A stretch of 64,000 nucleotides of DNA, taken from positions 62,001-126,000 of IMG/VR virus record IMGVR_UViG_3300035665_000001; one strand, 5' to 3'. A program made the translations under genes and the position numbers. Source of the DNA: a virus. The first letter of the stretch is position 1, and each line of letters opens with the position of its first letter. The notes under the pieces were generated by a model that worked only from the letters and a program-made list of their open reading frames with translations, was not told the DNA's origin and made no database searches. Below, piece by piece: positions 28,201-34,188 of this stretch.

Positions 28201-30327
28201 TATAACGCAACTAACGATAGTTGGATAGGACATATTCCACATGATGATTTTCCATATGATAGTATGCAACATGCTGTGCAAGGTGATGATGTGTCACAGG
28301 TTTCAACTGGAGTTATAGATACAGTATCTTATATTTTGAATTTTGTGTTTAAAGATACACTTAAAATACAAACAACCGATGGAAAATGGTTTACTACTAA
28401 TGATTTTGATACTATATTTAAAGATTATGTTACTACACTAGTAAATGATAGAATAAGAATAACATGGTATGATGATTATGATACCAATCTATCTGAAATA
28501 TCAGTTGCTTATGATTCGAGAGATTCAACTAAAGCACATTATAAAATGTTGTGGTTGAATGATAGATATGCGAATGATTCCATTCCCCATAATGATTTAG
28601 AGATGGGATATTATCATGGTTCATATGATAGATCGTTATCATCCATGCTTGATGATGGTATTAGAGTTTTAGATATTCATCTTACTTTTGGTGAAAGTTT
28701 AACTATTTTGCCATCTGATAAAATGGTATCAAATTTAAAACCGTTCAATGATAAAGACGGTATTGTTATTGGTAGTTTTGATACTTTGTTGTATGGTGAA
28801 GGAAAATATGATTATATTTGGGACGCAAAAGAATGGGATGTGCATGGTTATACTGCTGGATATGAATCCTGGATTGGAAAAATACCACATGATGAATTCC
28901 CATACGATGACATGGCACATGACCAACAAGGTGATTTATCTCAAATAACCACTGGAATGTCTGAACATTTTATGTATCGTATTGATACTGTGATTAATGA
29001 TATTAAGTTGATTTATAATCCACATGATGAATTCCCACATGATGAACTTAGACATTCTGATCAAGATAACGATCCATCCAGTATAGTTGCCGGTGTTGTT
29101 GATAATCTCACATACGGATATAGAAAAGTTTTTAAAGATTCATTGAATATTTCGATGGTTGATAGTAATTCTTTCGATATGTTTAGACGAAGAGCATTTT
29201 TTAAAGATAAAACTTACATTACTACTGTTGAACATTTGAAAATTGGTTGGGATGGTTTATCTGAAACTTATGTGACGATAAATCAGTCGAATGCTGAAAA
29301 CTTAATGTGGTTGGTTGAAAGGAATGAATCGTTGATTCATAACGATGGACCATTAGGATATTATAATGATTCATATATGTTATCTTTGGATACTTATATC
29401 TATGATGATGTTAAAATGATCGATATTAATTATAAGTTTACTGAAAGTTTAACGGTGATAACAACTGACAAGATTGTTAGTGGGACACATAATATGGTGA
29501 GTGATATTGTTAGTAATGCGTCTAAAAATGAACATATTTTGGTATCTAATAAGGATAATTTATTATACGGTATTGGTATTTACGATTATATCTGGGATGC
29601 AAAAACATGGGATAAGCATGGATATTTAACATCTTATGAACAATGGAAAGGTCATATTCCACATGGTGATTTCCCATATGATGAAATGGAGCATTCTGAT
29701 CAAGGTGACGATTTATCACAGATTTTCACAGGTATTAACGATCGAATGGAATATGAAATTGGGTATTCATTCAAAGATTTAATTAAAGTATCGATACATG
29801 ATGATAAATTACTTAACAAATTTAGATGTCGTCAATTTTTAAGAGGAAAAACATTAGTTTATGCAACTAATGTTGTTAAAGTTGAAACTGATGAAATTTT
29901 AAAACATAAAATTAAACCCGATTTTATAAATGAATTTTTAAATATTACCAGTAATTATGATACAACTACTAAATCATATAGAATGTCGATTGTTAATGAT
30001 TTAGTTACTAAGGAAGAAATAAATATTAGACATTCTACGACTAAACAATTAATTGATACAATCCTTCGCTATAGAACTTATGAATCTATAGATGAATCCA
30101 TTAATTCAAATTTATTTAACAGTGTATTGTTTAAGTTTGATGAAGAGTTTAGTTTGATTAATAAAAATAAAACTAAAATTGATTTATATAGATCGGATGA
30201 TTCTGGTAGAGTTACCAGATCCATGACATTGATTAAAGACCAAACATCCGCTCATATCGAAATGTTATTTTCGGATGTTATGCGTTCAACGTTGAAAGAT
30301 AAAGTGTATGTTGTTGAAATGTCGTGA
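16222..30327 (+). CDS. Giant 4701-residue tail/baseplate protein with about ten 216-residue repeats
   Basis: One uninterrupted frame of 14.1 kb, 22% of the window. Position directly after gp6 is that of T4 gene 7 (1032 aa), so the N-terminal 1000-1300 residues may be the baseplate-wedge part; I cannot show this by motif. Residues about 1480-2540 hold degenerate repeats with 'HDEFGVDD', 'GHDTFGIDEYY' and 'DSI' elements. From about 2540 to 4505 there are ten clear modules. Each contains an FKD...L strand region, RYGVDSIPHND, IDIHRTFGESLIIL, YGEGxYDYIWDAKEW, GHIPHDEFPYDEM and HSDQGDDLSQ. There is no signal peptide or membrane segment. A structural role, such as a long side fibre or extended wedge, is inferred. 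No internal stops or frameshifts break it, so it is probably expressed. Confidence 0.6.
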   Translation: MPNLLKSLPREILEKEDSKFIYNVLNPLLFDKIKESDDDTTVTHSVSSLLNKDLHYSKQFLSEFRLPYNINSREFHVYITDGQEKVKIEHFGDTNLVKELENLKEYIFFYLSVDGYEFLFELMRQYNNIKNLYDDNKDHYEKNYKKYIAEPDLGKKKIYKSSYEFFKKAYEQYANLKTEFDLILAESFQYASYSAKQLVDNYATVIGDNLKIKTFDNDIIFSKSVLFNYLQRTIVFKPIVNKHVFSGKNIVSTTSYNVHNVFELIALFAMEISTINAKYTEYLEILNDHGQGFSLFRSDNKVVKNEIYENVSINLDSDNLTYNLDENKNKLDIYVYFLKNFKIDTTTFKLTINNIEIPVSVHSLKGTLTYGYTMFEYFDSETKYYKITVHDYLVYDLNGVCLNQIIDTLDLKCSMVKETHTLLTSSAGLHLETTGFIDNFSLYRKNKQSGFFELFEVPYKLKVSIDEKEERYVRSYEFIGINNAAQKALIDDYDIILSCCDYDYVYEPTLYVDFFKYMSYSVNFRFNTILPYVLIDDVMDEDFEIPYYSEISLIEYSTNIHKNIIMYDGVTYRKLFDDINHMRLLNPYNESNYEYVSRISYSTYLTRQHTNPVLVDSAIAKIPFRNNLRMLEKLQYDAERNMIVFMHMGVQKVVPVNEEGLQRGLNYEKLSYNLPTNSMQYCGHDLYQDGFLYLLDGIYLKNPLTGELDIIEATPTEQINLSIRENEIFFDVHEMAHCILLNNRKYKVSGIYVDTYINALKNKGSVIFIESKYGIPRYKSLAGHIFDIDFSKKISTLETYSHDTFWYDSVNGVLAFRHNATETYSLPLVLVEIKTQKHRQLGLSAFSIFYSGNVLPENSNKTFFGRENIYGSMTIPDSIYSIGRVGDNYNDTQHHALLSEEFDLSFKDSEKFNMEHEPYLMYKSKSASMKGLESYLLSSLKAISKKVKVSPVYLIQRNRYISEWARVSSVEPDSFYGGDSLKDLVADLMETKLINSNYDDLMDIFKNNEYEHFSIDTNDIHGILVQYILRFLKSEALLEDYTYYLIHNVWINNNRKKIIDFIRNNGSKNDIRTVSELTFTTNYDKEKLFYIFVNTLFKVQNVIIESYIPLSNYSDWELYIENNDVHFNKPYKYEVIDISDFITMAVYWDKPLYMIRPLTEDEVFVKRDFRFLDMSIATNSQITYFDSYNEYVDEIKNRIDKTVSFLSETMNVLNDSSVVHGYDVMGINLVIVRWLVERFLPTYMTHNVVETVEEFREIIKTELNSVEHPNLLVSYNRIKETVFLGDLGSSVSEIIDTIITGNLVMNSTTKLNISSSTELAYLDKIKKPVEHYFDYLFYAKRHDLVTKILALFTEDVIATSMLDLSLAINLKNAKGDKTFDIYEQMIYDIFDEFLPFHSVLDKIIFTFNILEGQSAGAGGNADGSTDGESSDAMGKEVATNLLDTHFIDIVTDFIEKIKIQTSDTSMFSTSMYIRSEGMSGYILHDDMPYDYDRTVLVGGHDIPMHMDDYETFGVDDEWYVINKDRYRNRVNDLYTPPYFAEFTYDDSPVEKSVSTTITEYYNIKTDIFNKDDRILSYFIDTIPVIDIMQGVNESHSIDVIEDYLIHIESVYKINFFDMDSILHDEFGVDDFSGPDSQISLIGMYDRMKQNILHDFYDKINISVIDSIWTDVVVVYNLDGIPGHDTFGIDEYYHQLSPNLLEQEISTMVYDKLMTTTMDLNFVDMSDVSLIDTNIATQVFIDYRGFLLNTVVADVYHINIDICTTRIFDSEGHFLRMGHDEFVYDENYHNSSYLDRMEHSVDILVEDFVGLVKIDFGFMRMLPFDPYEQLIQQKFYRANLPGSEIQASIIRDKFTADIHSFSKDIIRIGLIDFYTLDFIAEDLRRKIYDDIEKESFGDSYVESSIIDSIFHRHVHFDFREYIIAIDKYTYIPNDTDILEIYGVRAADIERDKLFKIEFSEKYYTNIKLKQDVERSMTKIDKDYLKSIKVEEENFVQFKYVENEIGVKFHEMLGNHFYFSNRLNVKLTDIDKILVKQISKDTSIKSEILDKVHYGHMYDFEIDGMLIAGSDNLIEMWTNKIYNDSMVVTMTDSYKTEITVNNIFGKERVEQLHDLYGHMGYTDESIDRLVDLKLSDSLIQLSRESRLYKLDATTYDGLMHDVHQHYGDFIDVIIGDSLHTYVHIVKKPWIFPEFDMFGHNEYPHMYNGDSDEFNVTTQLRDSIKQDTYVSLYDANTLVRLFEKINIGYMNYVSEIDSISVSMTDDLKVVDVVTTTADTISLTFGDLIKDDRLFKEHITVTISDKVWYGYKMRDNWVDISTYDTVRYDYSENDLMKDKLPTSVRDWLLVEYMFIDDKPNIRLSDSVSYSEFGITSRDYGLVALHDTLEYQELDVFKLFETSKVYITDKLLIGDKKYDEEISVDFFWKDNISASIHAKKFGYGPGKKLSDTIASVFLDNRLYMDDKPTTAVLPVVDTTFSEDFGVNIIHKIFRDNVGIDTYERMKFGPIFLDKTNVLTNEMFDFRQLWLYGRMGVDTIYHDVGELEFPADSSNQSFDIHSKDDIKLIDIHRLYGESLIILSSDELSIDDKKLKNTNIMTETDKFDGIVLRSTDTLIYGEGVYKYIWDAKQWDRHGYYATYEEWVGHIPHDDFPYDSMAHSDQGDDLSLVYTGISESLLYRLDFTFKDVLSISTAENKWFGEFEADLIFKDYITVLVNDKLKISWDYNQFTDDSMESTTSGYAEYEFGVDEKSYDRLVWLNDRYGVDSIPHNDDAMEYYNGSMDRSITTSMNDIMIVDIHRTFGESLIVLTSNQLEMIENETSNVDGVVISSHDKLMYGIGTYMHIWDAKEWNNHGYLVPYEKWVGHIPHDDIPYGDMEHSDQGDLSQIITGITENLFYDLNFIFKDVLTVVTNDNKGFNFWGYQSVFRDNVGVYTDSRMQVRLENRTDPNASKILRTDSMTISYDFDDPTKSHIKSKIDSQSFGNVLEGNDQHYYRGDEFNAVLADDIKIIDFTHTFKDSLTILTSNQLDTYEMVKQYPDGIAITNNDSIKYCSVGMYDYVWDAKEWEKHGYEIPYENWVGQIPHDEIPYDAMGHGEQGNDLSQVITDIIENVTYNFNFNFKDTLTTHTVDGKWFTQTIHRDIFEDYSVVYANEKIRIGWNNLNYDRFELNTMSVGEISYDCGNPDIAHERVMWLRGRYGVDSIPHDDGELEYYNNSANRSFEALMFDDIKLIDIHRKFTESLTVFTDNQLETVGGGFALTNDYIGLSSNDNLVYGEGKEFLLWDAKEWEAHGYSVPYEHWRGHIPHDDSPLDATEHSDQGDDLSQVVTGVVENINYKFDFKFKDAIIVLPTDEKWYQIVECRSVFKDYAVIHYADRFKISWGVETTTMSKMIIDYNYGDFINSIEHFMWLNDRYGVDENLSGSDELEYYNDSASRSLDTIMNDSVSLIDVHQNFGESLIIKSSDQVKYGFEVDSKSDGIYLVSNDSLIYGEGKYDYIWDAKEWERHGYHALYEQWHGHIPHDEFPYDEMAHSDQGDDLSQVSTGLYESVLYGFDFIFKETLSVDTDDNSFFDYYQYQSIFKEKILIYANDEVIIGLSNTEPPMDLNITDDIKLIDMHFKFTDYLVILPVDKLYANDNINGTNFETTMLLDTISIGSTDKLQYGIGVYDHVWDAKEWNRHGYLVPYENWVGNIPHDEIPYDEMEHNTQGSISQISTGISESLLSHLDFKFKDTINIQLIDDDLKGMIECHSIFKHYVAVYVGNKLRIEWNTEYGLVDVINPEHDLWDYNDTFTAVTWKTSRYGIDSVEHNEFGMEYFDDSIDASISSSIVDDMKIIDIHQTFNESLIILSSDQFKTESSSVDKEHNDGIVLRATDTLTYGVGLYHYVWDMKIWDSHGYTASYERWVGHVPHDEFPYDEMEHSDQGDLAQINLGISDNLLYGFNFSFKDSLVVSTNDNKLRINDNNDGTKVFSVDRLKQYGTSVYDYVWDAKSWKESGYNATNDSWIGHIPHDDFPYDSMQHAVQGDDVSQVSTGVIDTVSYILNFVFKDTLKIQTTDGKWFTTNDFDTIFKDYVTTLVNDRIRITWYDDYDTNLSEISVAYDSRDSTKAHYKMLWLNDRYANDSIPHNDLEMGYYHGSYDRSLSSMLDDGIRVLDIHLTFGESLTILPSDKMVSNLKPFNDKDGIVIGSFDTLLYGEGKYDYIWDAKEWDVHGYTAGYESWIGKIPHDEFPYDDMAHDQQGDLSQITTGMSEHFMYRIDTVINDIKLIYNPHDEFPHDELRHSDQDNDPSSIVAGVVDNLTYGYRKVFKDSLNISMVDSNSFDMFRRRAFFKDKTYITTVEHLKIGWDGLSETYVTINQSNAENLMWLVERNESLIHNDGPLGYYNDSYMLSLDTYIYDDVKMIDINYKFTESLTVITTDKIVSGTHNMVSDIVSNASKNEHILVSNKDNLLYGIGIYDYIWDAKTWDKHGYLTSYEQWKGHIPHGDFPYDEMEHSDQGDDLSQIFTGINDRMEYEIGYSFKDLIKVSIHDDKLLNKFRCRQFLRGKTLVYATNVVKVETDEILKHKIKPDFINEFLNITSNYDTTTKSYRMSIVNDLVTKEEINIRHSTTKQLIDTILRYRTYESIDESINSNLFNSVLFKFDEEFSLINKNKTKIDLYRSDDSGRVTRSMTLIKDQTSAHIEMLFSDVMRSTLKDKVYVVEMS
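24058..29727 (+). repeat. Ten in-frame protein repeats (WDAK...HIPHD modules)
   Basis: The WD of the 'WDAK' motif (WDMK in copy 7) falls at 24085, 24745, 25393, 26059, 26704, 27223, 27871, 28171, 28819 and 29593. The spacings are 220, 216, 222, 215, 173, 216, 100, 216 and 258 residues. The modal unit is therefore about 216 residues. Copies 5 and 7 are followed by shortened units, and copy 9 by an expanded one containing an extra partial HDEFPHDEL. The DNA copies are diverged while the protein motifs are conserved, which points to selection on the protein. Confidence 0.9.
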
Positions 30328-30385
30328 TTAAACTGTATATTTTCGTAGTGTATGTGTTTTCTAATTTTTAAAAAATGAAATTTAG

Positions 30386-30393
30386 AATAAATA
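30386..30393 (+). promoter_or_regulatory. Late-promoter-like AATAAATA
   Basis: One mismatch from TATAAATA, 37 bases before the start of the 175-residue gene at 30430. Confidence 0.4.
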
Positions 30394-30429
30394 AAAGTAA
30401 AATAAGAATTGTTCAATGGAGAATTAATT

Positions 30430-30957
30430 ATGAGTATGAAAGAATTAACACAACCAAGCGTTATCGGAACTTTAAAAGTTTTTGATGATTTGGATTTAGT
30501 GGTTGAAAAGAAAAATAAAATTAAACTGGACAACTTTGTTAGAACTTTAGCATTTGGTGCTGTTCACGCAAATGTTGCAAATGCTGAATCATTCAGAATT
30601 TCTACAATTAGATTTGGTTCAGGTGGTGAAGATATTGATGGCAATGAAAAAACACCTGATGTTTCAACAGATTCTTTATTTGAACCGATGCATTCAGAAG
30701 ATGTTGTTGGTTCAGGAAATGGTATTAAAGTATTAGATATTATTGATGATGCAAATAATATCATCGAACCAAATTCAAAAATTATTGAGGTTAACGCCAC
30801 AATCAGTTCAACTGAAGCAAATGGTGTTAAATTTAACGAATTGGGATTGTTTGACGCTTCAAATAAAAAATTAACACATATTACATTTGATGGCATCACA
30901 AAAACCGAAAACAGAACACTGAGTTTTACATACCAAGTTGAGATTACTGTTTCTTAA
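30430..30957 (+). CDS. Small virion-type protein of unknown function (175 aa)
   Basis: The protein starts MSMKELTQPSVIGTLKVFDD and is rich in short strands. It contains TIRFGSGGEDIDGNEKTP and, later, NGVKFNELGLFDASNKKLTHITFDGITK. The 'FNELGLFD...' pattern recurs in phage tail-fibre-associated proteins, so a fibre or collar role is possible but not shown. The start is ATG 30430, preceded by GGAGA at 30418-30422; an in-frame TTG at 30409 has no ribosome site. It lies between the giant gene and a strong terminator. Confidence 0.55.
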   Translation: MSMKELTQPSVIGTLKVFDDLDLVVEKKNKIKLDNFVRTLAFGAVHANVANAESFRISTIRFGSGGEDIDGNEKTPDVSTDSLFEPMHSEDVVGSGNGIKVLDIIDDANNIIEPNSKIIEVNATISSTEANGVKFNELGLFDASNKKLTHITFDGITKTENRTLSFTYQVEITVS

Positions 30958-30976
30958 TAGACTCGATAAAAAACAT

Positions 30977-31015
30977 AAAATCACCAAAAATTTTTTAGTT
31001 TTGGTGATTTTTTTT
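30977..31015 (+). terminator. Rho-independent terminator
   Basis: Stem AAAATCACCAAAA / TTTTGGTGATTTT with a 9-base loop and a run of T. It closes the gp6-to-30957 block. The remaining gap up to 31183 has no gene, only a possible minus-strand gene scrap (see findings). Confidence 0.9.
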
Positions 31016-31183
31016 GCTAATTTATTTTAGCTCATCAATCATTACATAATTATCATAATCTAAAATTTTTGACATTCCACTGTTTTTGAAAATTTTTCTT
31101 TGAGTGTTCCATATTTAAAAGCTTTTTTTCATTTTGAAGTTTCATCATAATGGTGGTTTGGATAAATAGTTTTAATTAAATAA

Positions 31184-31191
31184 TATAAATA
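31184..31191 (+). promoter_or_regulatory. Late promoter TATAAATA
   Basis: Exact consensus 39 bases before the gene at 31230, after the terminator of the preceding block. It would start the 31230-33434 transcript. Confidence 0.6.
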
Positions 31192-31229
31192 AGGGTAATT
31201 ATTGCAACTTACTTAAAGGGTGTTCTTTT

Positions 31230-32237
31230 ATGGTTATATACACTGTAGATATGTTTGATATTTACAAAATTGAAGATCTTCATAAAGATTTGTTTATGCG
31301 TAAAGAAACATTAGAATTTCAGTTAAGAATATACCAAACTAAGTTTGACGAATTTATGAAACTTAACTGTAAGGAACTATTGATATTTGAACGTAAAAAA
31401 GAACAAACCTTGTTACAATTGATGGGTGCACCACGACCAAAATACCCAAACAACTTTGTACCTTTTAATAGTAGATGTGGAAATAATGTGTCGAAGGTTA
31501 ATACGAATACTGGGGATTTATTGCCCGATAACACGGTTATGTTACAAATGAAAGCAATCGCACTTGATCCGGCTGTAAAAGAATTTAAAAAAATAATTGC
31601 TGAACTTAAAAATGAGTTGGTTATTATAAATTCCAAAATAAATGGCATTTATAATAGGTTAAATAAAATGTTTTCATTTACAGAAATAAATTTGCGTAGA
31701 TATTTGAATTCACTGGTACAGTATTATTCTGGTAGATTAGCATTTGATGATGTAATGAAGGATATTTTTAATATTGAATTCAATAACACTGGTATGTATT
31801 TTGATGTTAAAGAAGCTAAAAACTATGATATGTTTAAGTTGCTAATTAAAAAAATTCCAAAAAGTTGGCATTCGATAGGTTTTATTATATATTTAGAATT
31901 ATTATATGTTATCCTCATAGAAGATTTAGAAAAAATTGATAGTGCTATAGCGTTATCATTTATTGAATCAGAAAAACAGAATAGAAAAAAGCGTATGGAT
32001 ATAATTTTGGATAAAGTAAAAACTCTTGATAGTCAAAAATTGGCTGCGGAAAAAACAAAGTTGGCATTAGATACATCATTATATGATAATTCATCAAAGA
32101 TAGCTTCTGAATTTTTATTGTCGAGAAAAGATAGACATGATGAAATAGTTAAAGCTGCTAACGACAGTGCTGAAAATAATCGTAATTTTGGTTACACACC
32201 ATCTGTTGCAAGTAGAATGATAAATCCAAATAAATAA
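31230..32237 (+). CDS. Unknown helical protein in the tail gene block (335 aa)
   Basis: I do not recognise the family. The sequence is predominantly helical, with charged stretches such as KDLFMRKETLEFQLRIYQTK, EFKKIIAELKNELVII and a long C-terminal helix (RKKRMDIILDKVKTLDSQK). One hydrophobic segment (SIGFIIYLELLYVILI, about residues 215-230) could be a buried or membrane-contacting helix. It is first in a three-gene set with short gaps (25 and 17 bases), together with the tube-like gene at 32263. This context suggests a tail or baseplate component or its assembly factor. ATG 31230 has an AAAGGG site. Confidence 0.55.
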   Translation: MVIYTVDMFDIYKIEDLHKDLFMRKETLEFQLRIYQTKFDEFMKLNCKELLIFERKKEQTLLQLMGAPRPKYPNNFVPFNSRCGNNVSKVNTNTGDLLPDNTVMLQMKAIALDPAVKEFKKIIAELKNELVIINSKINGIYNRLNKMFSFTEINLRRYLNSLVQYYSGRLAFDDVMKDIFNIEFNNTGMYFDVKEAKNYDMFKLLIKKIPKSWHSIGFIIYLELLYVILIEDLEKIDSAIALSFIESEKQNRKKRMDIILDKVKTLDSQKLAAEKTKLALDTSLYDNSSKIASEFLLSRKDRHDEIVKAANDSAENNRNFGYTPSVASRMINPNK

Positions 32238-32262
32238 AAATATTATATAAGGGAATAAAATT

Positions 32263-32880
32263 ATGGCATGGCAGGGTGATAATGAGGCTGGTGATATAAA
32301 ATTAGGTGGTGGCGGTGGACCGCCTCATTTTATATGGGATACAACCGCTTTTGCTGTACCTGGAAAATTCGAAGATGAAGTAGCAAAATTTCAATCAGTA
32401 CAACCTAAGCTGAAACATTGGTATCAGGGAGATTTCCCATCACATTTATCTAAAATGAATTGGATGATAAAAACAATGGATAAACCCAAGGTTGATATTG
32501 AATCCGTAACACAAATGCGTTTAAATACTCTTAGAAATTATCCAATAAAATATAATTTTGGTGATTTGAGTTTAACATTTTGGGATGATGTTGATCATCA
32601 TGCAATTCTAGCAATAGATAAATATTTTCAGGGTGATGTATGGTCACATGCAAAACCAAAAAAAGGTCCGGGTATGTTTCATTTGCGAGACAGTATTGTT
32701 ATCCCACAGTTTCATATTACTGAATATACCGTTGAGGGTAAAAGACCTTTAAAATTTACGTACTATAATTCGGTGTTAAGTAGTTATGATTTTGATGCTG
32801 TTGATGATGAAGGCGATGAAGCAATTTATACTTTGAACATGACCTTTAAAGTAGAAGGTTATAGTGTTAAAATAATTTAA
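32263..32880 (+). CDS. Tail-tube-fold protein, candidate tube initiator (gp54-like)
   Basis: The 205-residue protein has an unusual Gly-rich start (KLGGGGGPPHF). Next comes a section reading MDKPKVDIE, then NTLRNYPIKYNFGDLSLTFW, DDVDHHAILAIDKYF and later FHITEYTVEGKRPLKFTYYN. The order 'KPKVD... NYP.KY.FGDLSLTFWDD' is like that of tube and tube-initiator proteins of contractile tails, for example T4 gp54 and gp19. A tube initiator joins the baseplate hub to the tube. Placement among baseplate genes favours the initiator over a second tube protein. The assignment is by fold-level pattern only. Confidence 0.45.
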   Translation: MAWQGDNEAGDIKLGGGGGPPHFIWDTTAFAVPGKFEDEVAKFQSVQPKLKHWYQGDFPSHLSKMNWMIKTMDKPKVDIESVTQMRLNTLRNYPIKYNFGDLSLTFWDDVDHHAILAIDKYFQGDVWSHAKPKKGPGMFHLRDSIVIPQFHITEYTVEGKRPLKFTYYNSVLSSYDFDAVDDEGDEAIYTLNMTFKVEGYSVKII

Positions 32881-32897
32881 AAAAAGGTTTTAAAATT

Positions 32898-33434
32898 ATG
32901 TCTATTTTAAATGATTTATTAAATGTATCGAATGATGTGGTTTTTACAACTACAGATTTTAAGTATAGTCGAGATAATATTTTATTTCTAGGTGGGAATG
33001 CAAAAAACAATGAAATAAGTGAATATGTTATTGATGAAAATACAAATAAATCAATTTCTGCACCAAATGATATTGTTGATAGTGATCCAAATGGTTTATT
33101 AAATAATGATATTACATCAAGAAATATAAAAAATGCTGCTATTGGTGTTAATACGTCATTGAAACAAATTGGTAGTATTATAGAATCTACTATTCATGAT
33201 GGTTATGGTAGTGCAATCAACGTCTTTGGATTGACAGCAATTGTAAATTCGAATGGTGATTATAAAAACTATTCAAATAATATTAACTCCTACATGGGAG
33301 TTAACACTAAATTGTCTAATGTATTACCTACTGATGATAAAATTAAGAAAACGGTACCGGTAAAAACTATTAATCCTATATCTGATGCGAGTAGTTATCT
33401 CGCATCAGCAAAAAGTATAATTGGATCAATCTGA
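32898..33434 (+). CDS. Unknown protein (178 aa), last of the 31.2-33.4 kb set
   Basis: Not recognised. It is an Asn/Ser/Asp-rich sequence with SKFNST-free, soluble composition and no membrane segment. It starts MSILNDLLNVSNDVVFTTTD and ends ASSYLASAKSIIGSI. It follows the tube-like gene by 17 bases with only a weak AAAGG site, so translation may depend on the upstream gene. It converges with the minus-strand gene at 33439, four bases away. A small baseplate or tube-end component is plausible from context. Confidence 0.5.
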   Translation: MSILNDLLNVSNDVVFTTTDFKYSRDNILFLGGNAKNNEISEYVIDENTNKSISAPNDIVDSDPNGLLNNDITSRNIKNAAIGVNTSLKQIGSIIESTIHDGYGSAINVFGLTAIVNSNGDYKNYSNNINSYMGVNTKLSNVLPTDDKIKKTVPVKTINPISDASSYLASAKSIIGSI

Positions 33435-33438
33435 TACA

Positions 33439-34143
33439 TTATTCGTATCTTATTTTATATTCCGCTTCATATTGAAAAATTTTAGACTTGTATCTTCTTG
33501 GTACGATGATTTGTGTCACTGCATCATTAACAAGTTGTAATGGTGATCTTACTATAACTAATTCATCATCTGAACCTAATGAATGAATATACGATTCAAA
33601 TGAAATATAATTTGGATCATAGATGTAATTTTCAATTTCATATGGATCAAATTCAGATAATAGTTTTTTTAAATCTAATGAAAAACCGTCTAAGTATTCA
33701 TCAAAGAATCTTTTTGAAAAATTATCTGTGTTTGCCCAGTTAACTCTATGGTAATTTGTTGAAAAATAATCTTTAGAGTTTGAATATTCACCTTTTGTAA
33801 CAAATTTTGTAATGCTTGGTCTTTCATCTAGCCATTTTGTGGAAAATTTCACAATGTAAACTTCATTGGTTTCTTTTAACAATTCTTTGTCAAATGTCAC
33901 TTCACATGGTCCATATTCTGTTAAATATTGGTTGATATTAGAACTTCTTTTAGTTGTTAATGCTATCCAATTTTTACCATCATCTTTGTCTTCAATTTTT
34001 TGATCTCGCATAGAAACGTCATACGAAAATACTTTTCCATCTTTTAATAAGTCAAGAATCCATTCAAATGTGCAGTACTTGTATAATTTATTTTCATTCT
34101 GATCTCTGGCTTCATATAAACTTTTTAGTTGTGAAAAATTCAT
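33439..34143 (-). CDS. Unknown protein, possibly ADP-ribosyltransferase-like (234 aa)
   Basis: It begins LYKYCTFEWILDLLKDGKVF, continues NWIALTTKRSSNINQYL, then EVTFDKELLKET and ends DAVTQIIVPRRYKSKIF. This order (a 'Y.Y...E.IL..G' opening, a 'T.KRS...N' turn, a strand with 'VTFD...L', and a late 'RSP.Q' element) resembles a large group of phage proteins. That group has been compared with the ADP-ribosyltransferase/DarT-like fold. I cannot identify a full catalytic set. It sits with a late-type promoter on its own, divergent from nothing and facing the tail genes, so it is probably an accessory gene. Function is a guess. Confidence 0.4.
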   Translation of the reverse strand: MNFSQLKSLYEARDQNENKLYKYCTFEWILDLLKDGKVFSYDVSMRDQKIEDKDDGKNWIALTTKRSSNINQYLTEYGPCEVTFDKELLKETNEVYIVKFSTKWLDERPSITKFVTKGEYSNSKDYFSTNYHRVNWANTDNFSKRFFDEYLDGFSLDLKKLLSEFDPYEIENYIYDPNYISFESYIHSLGSDDELVIVRSPLQLVNDAVTQIIVPRRYKSKIFQYEAEYKIRYE

Positions 34144-34176
34144 ATTGCTATTACTCCATATTTTTATTATTGAATG

Positions 34177-34184
34177 TATTTATA
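34177..34184 (-). promoter_or_regulatory. Late promoter TATAAATA (minus strand)
   Basis: TATTTATA on the plus strand, an exact minus-strand consensus 34 bases upstream of the start at 34143. Confidence 0.55.
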
Positions 34185-34188
34185 TTTT

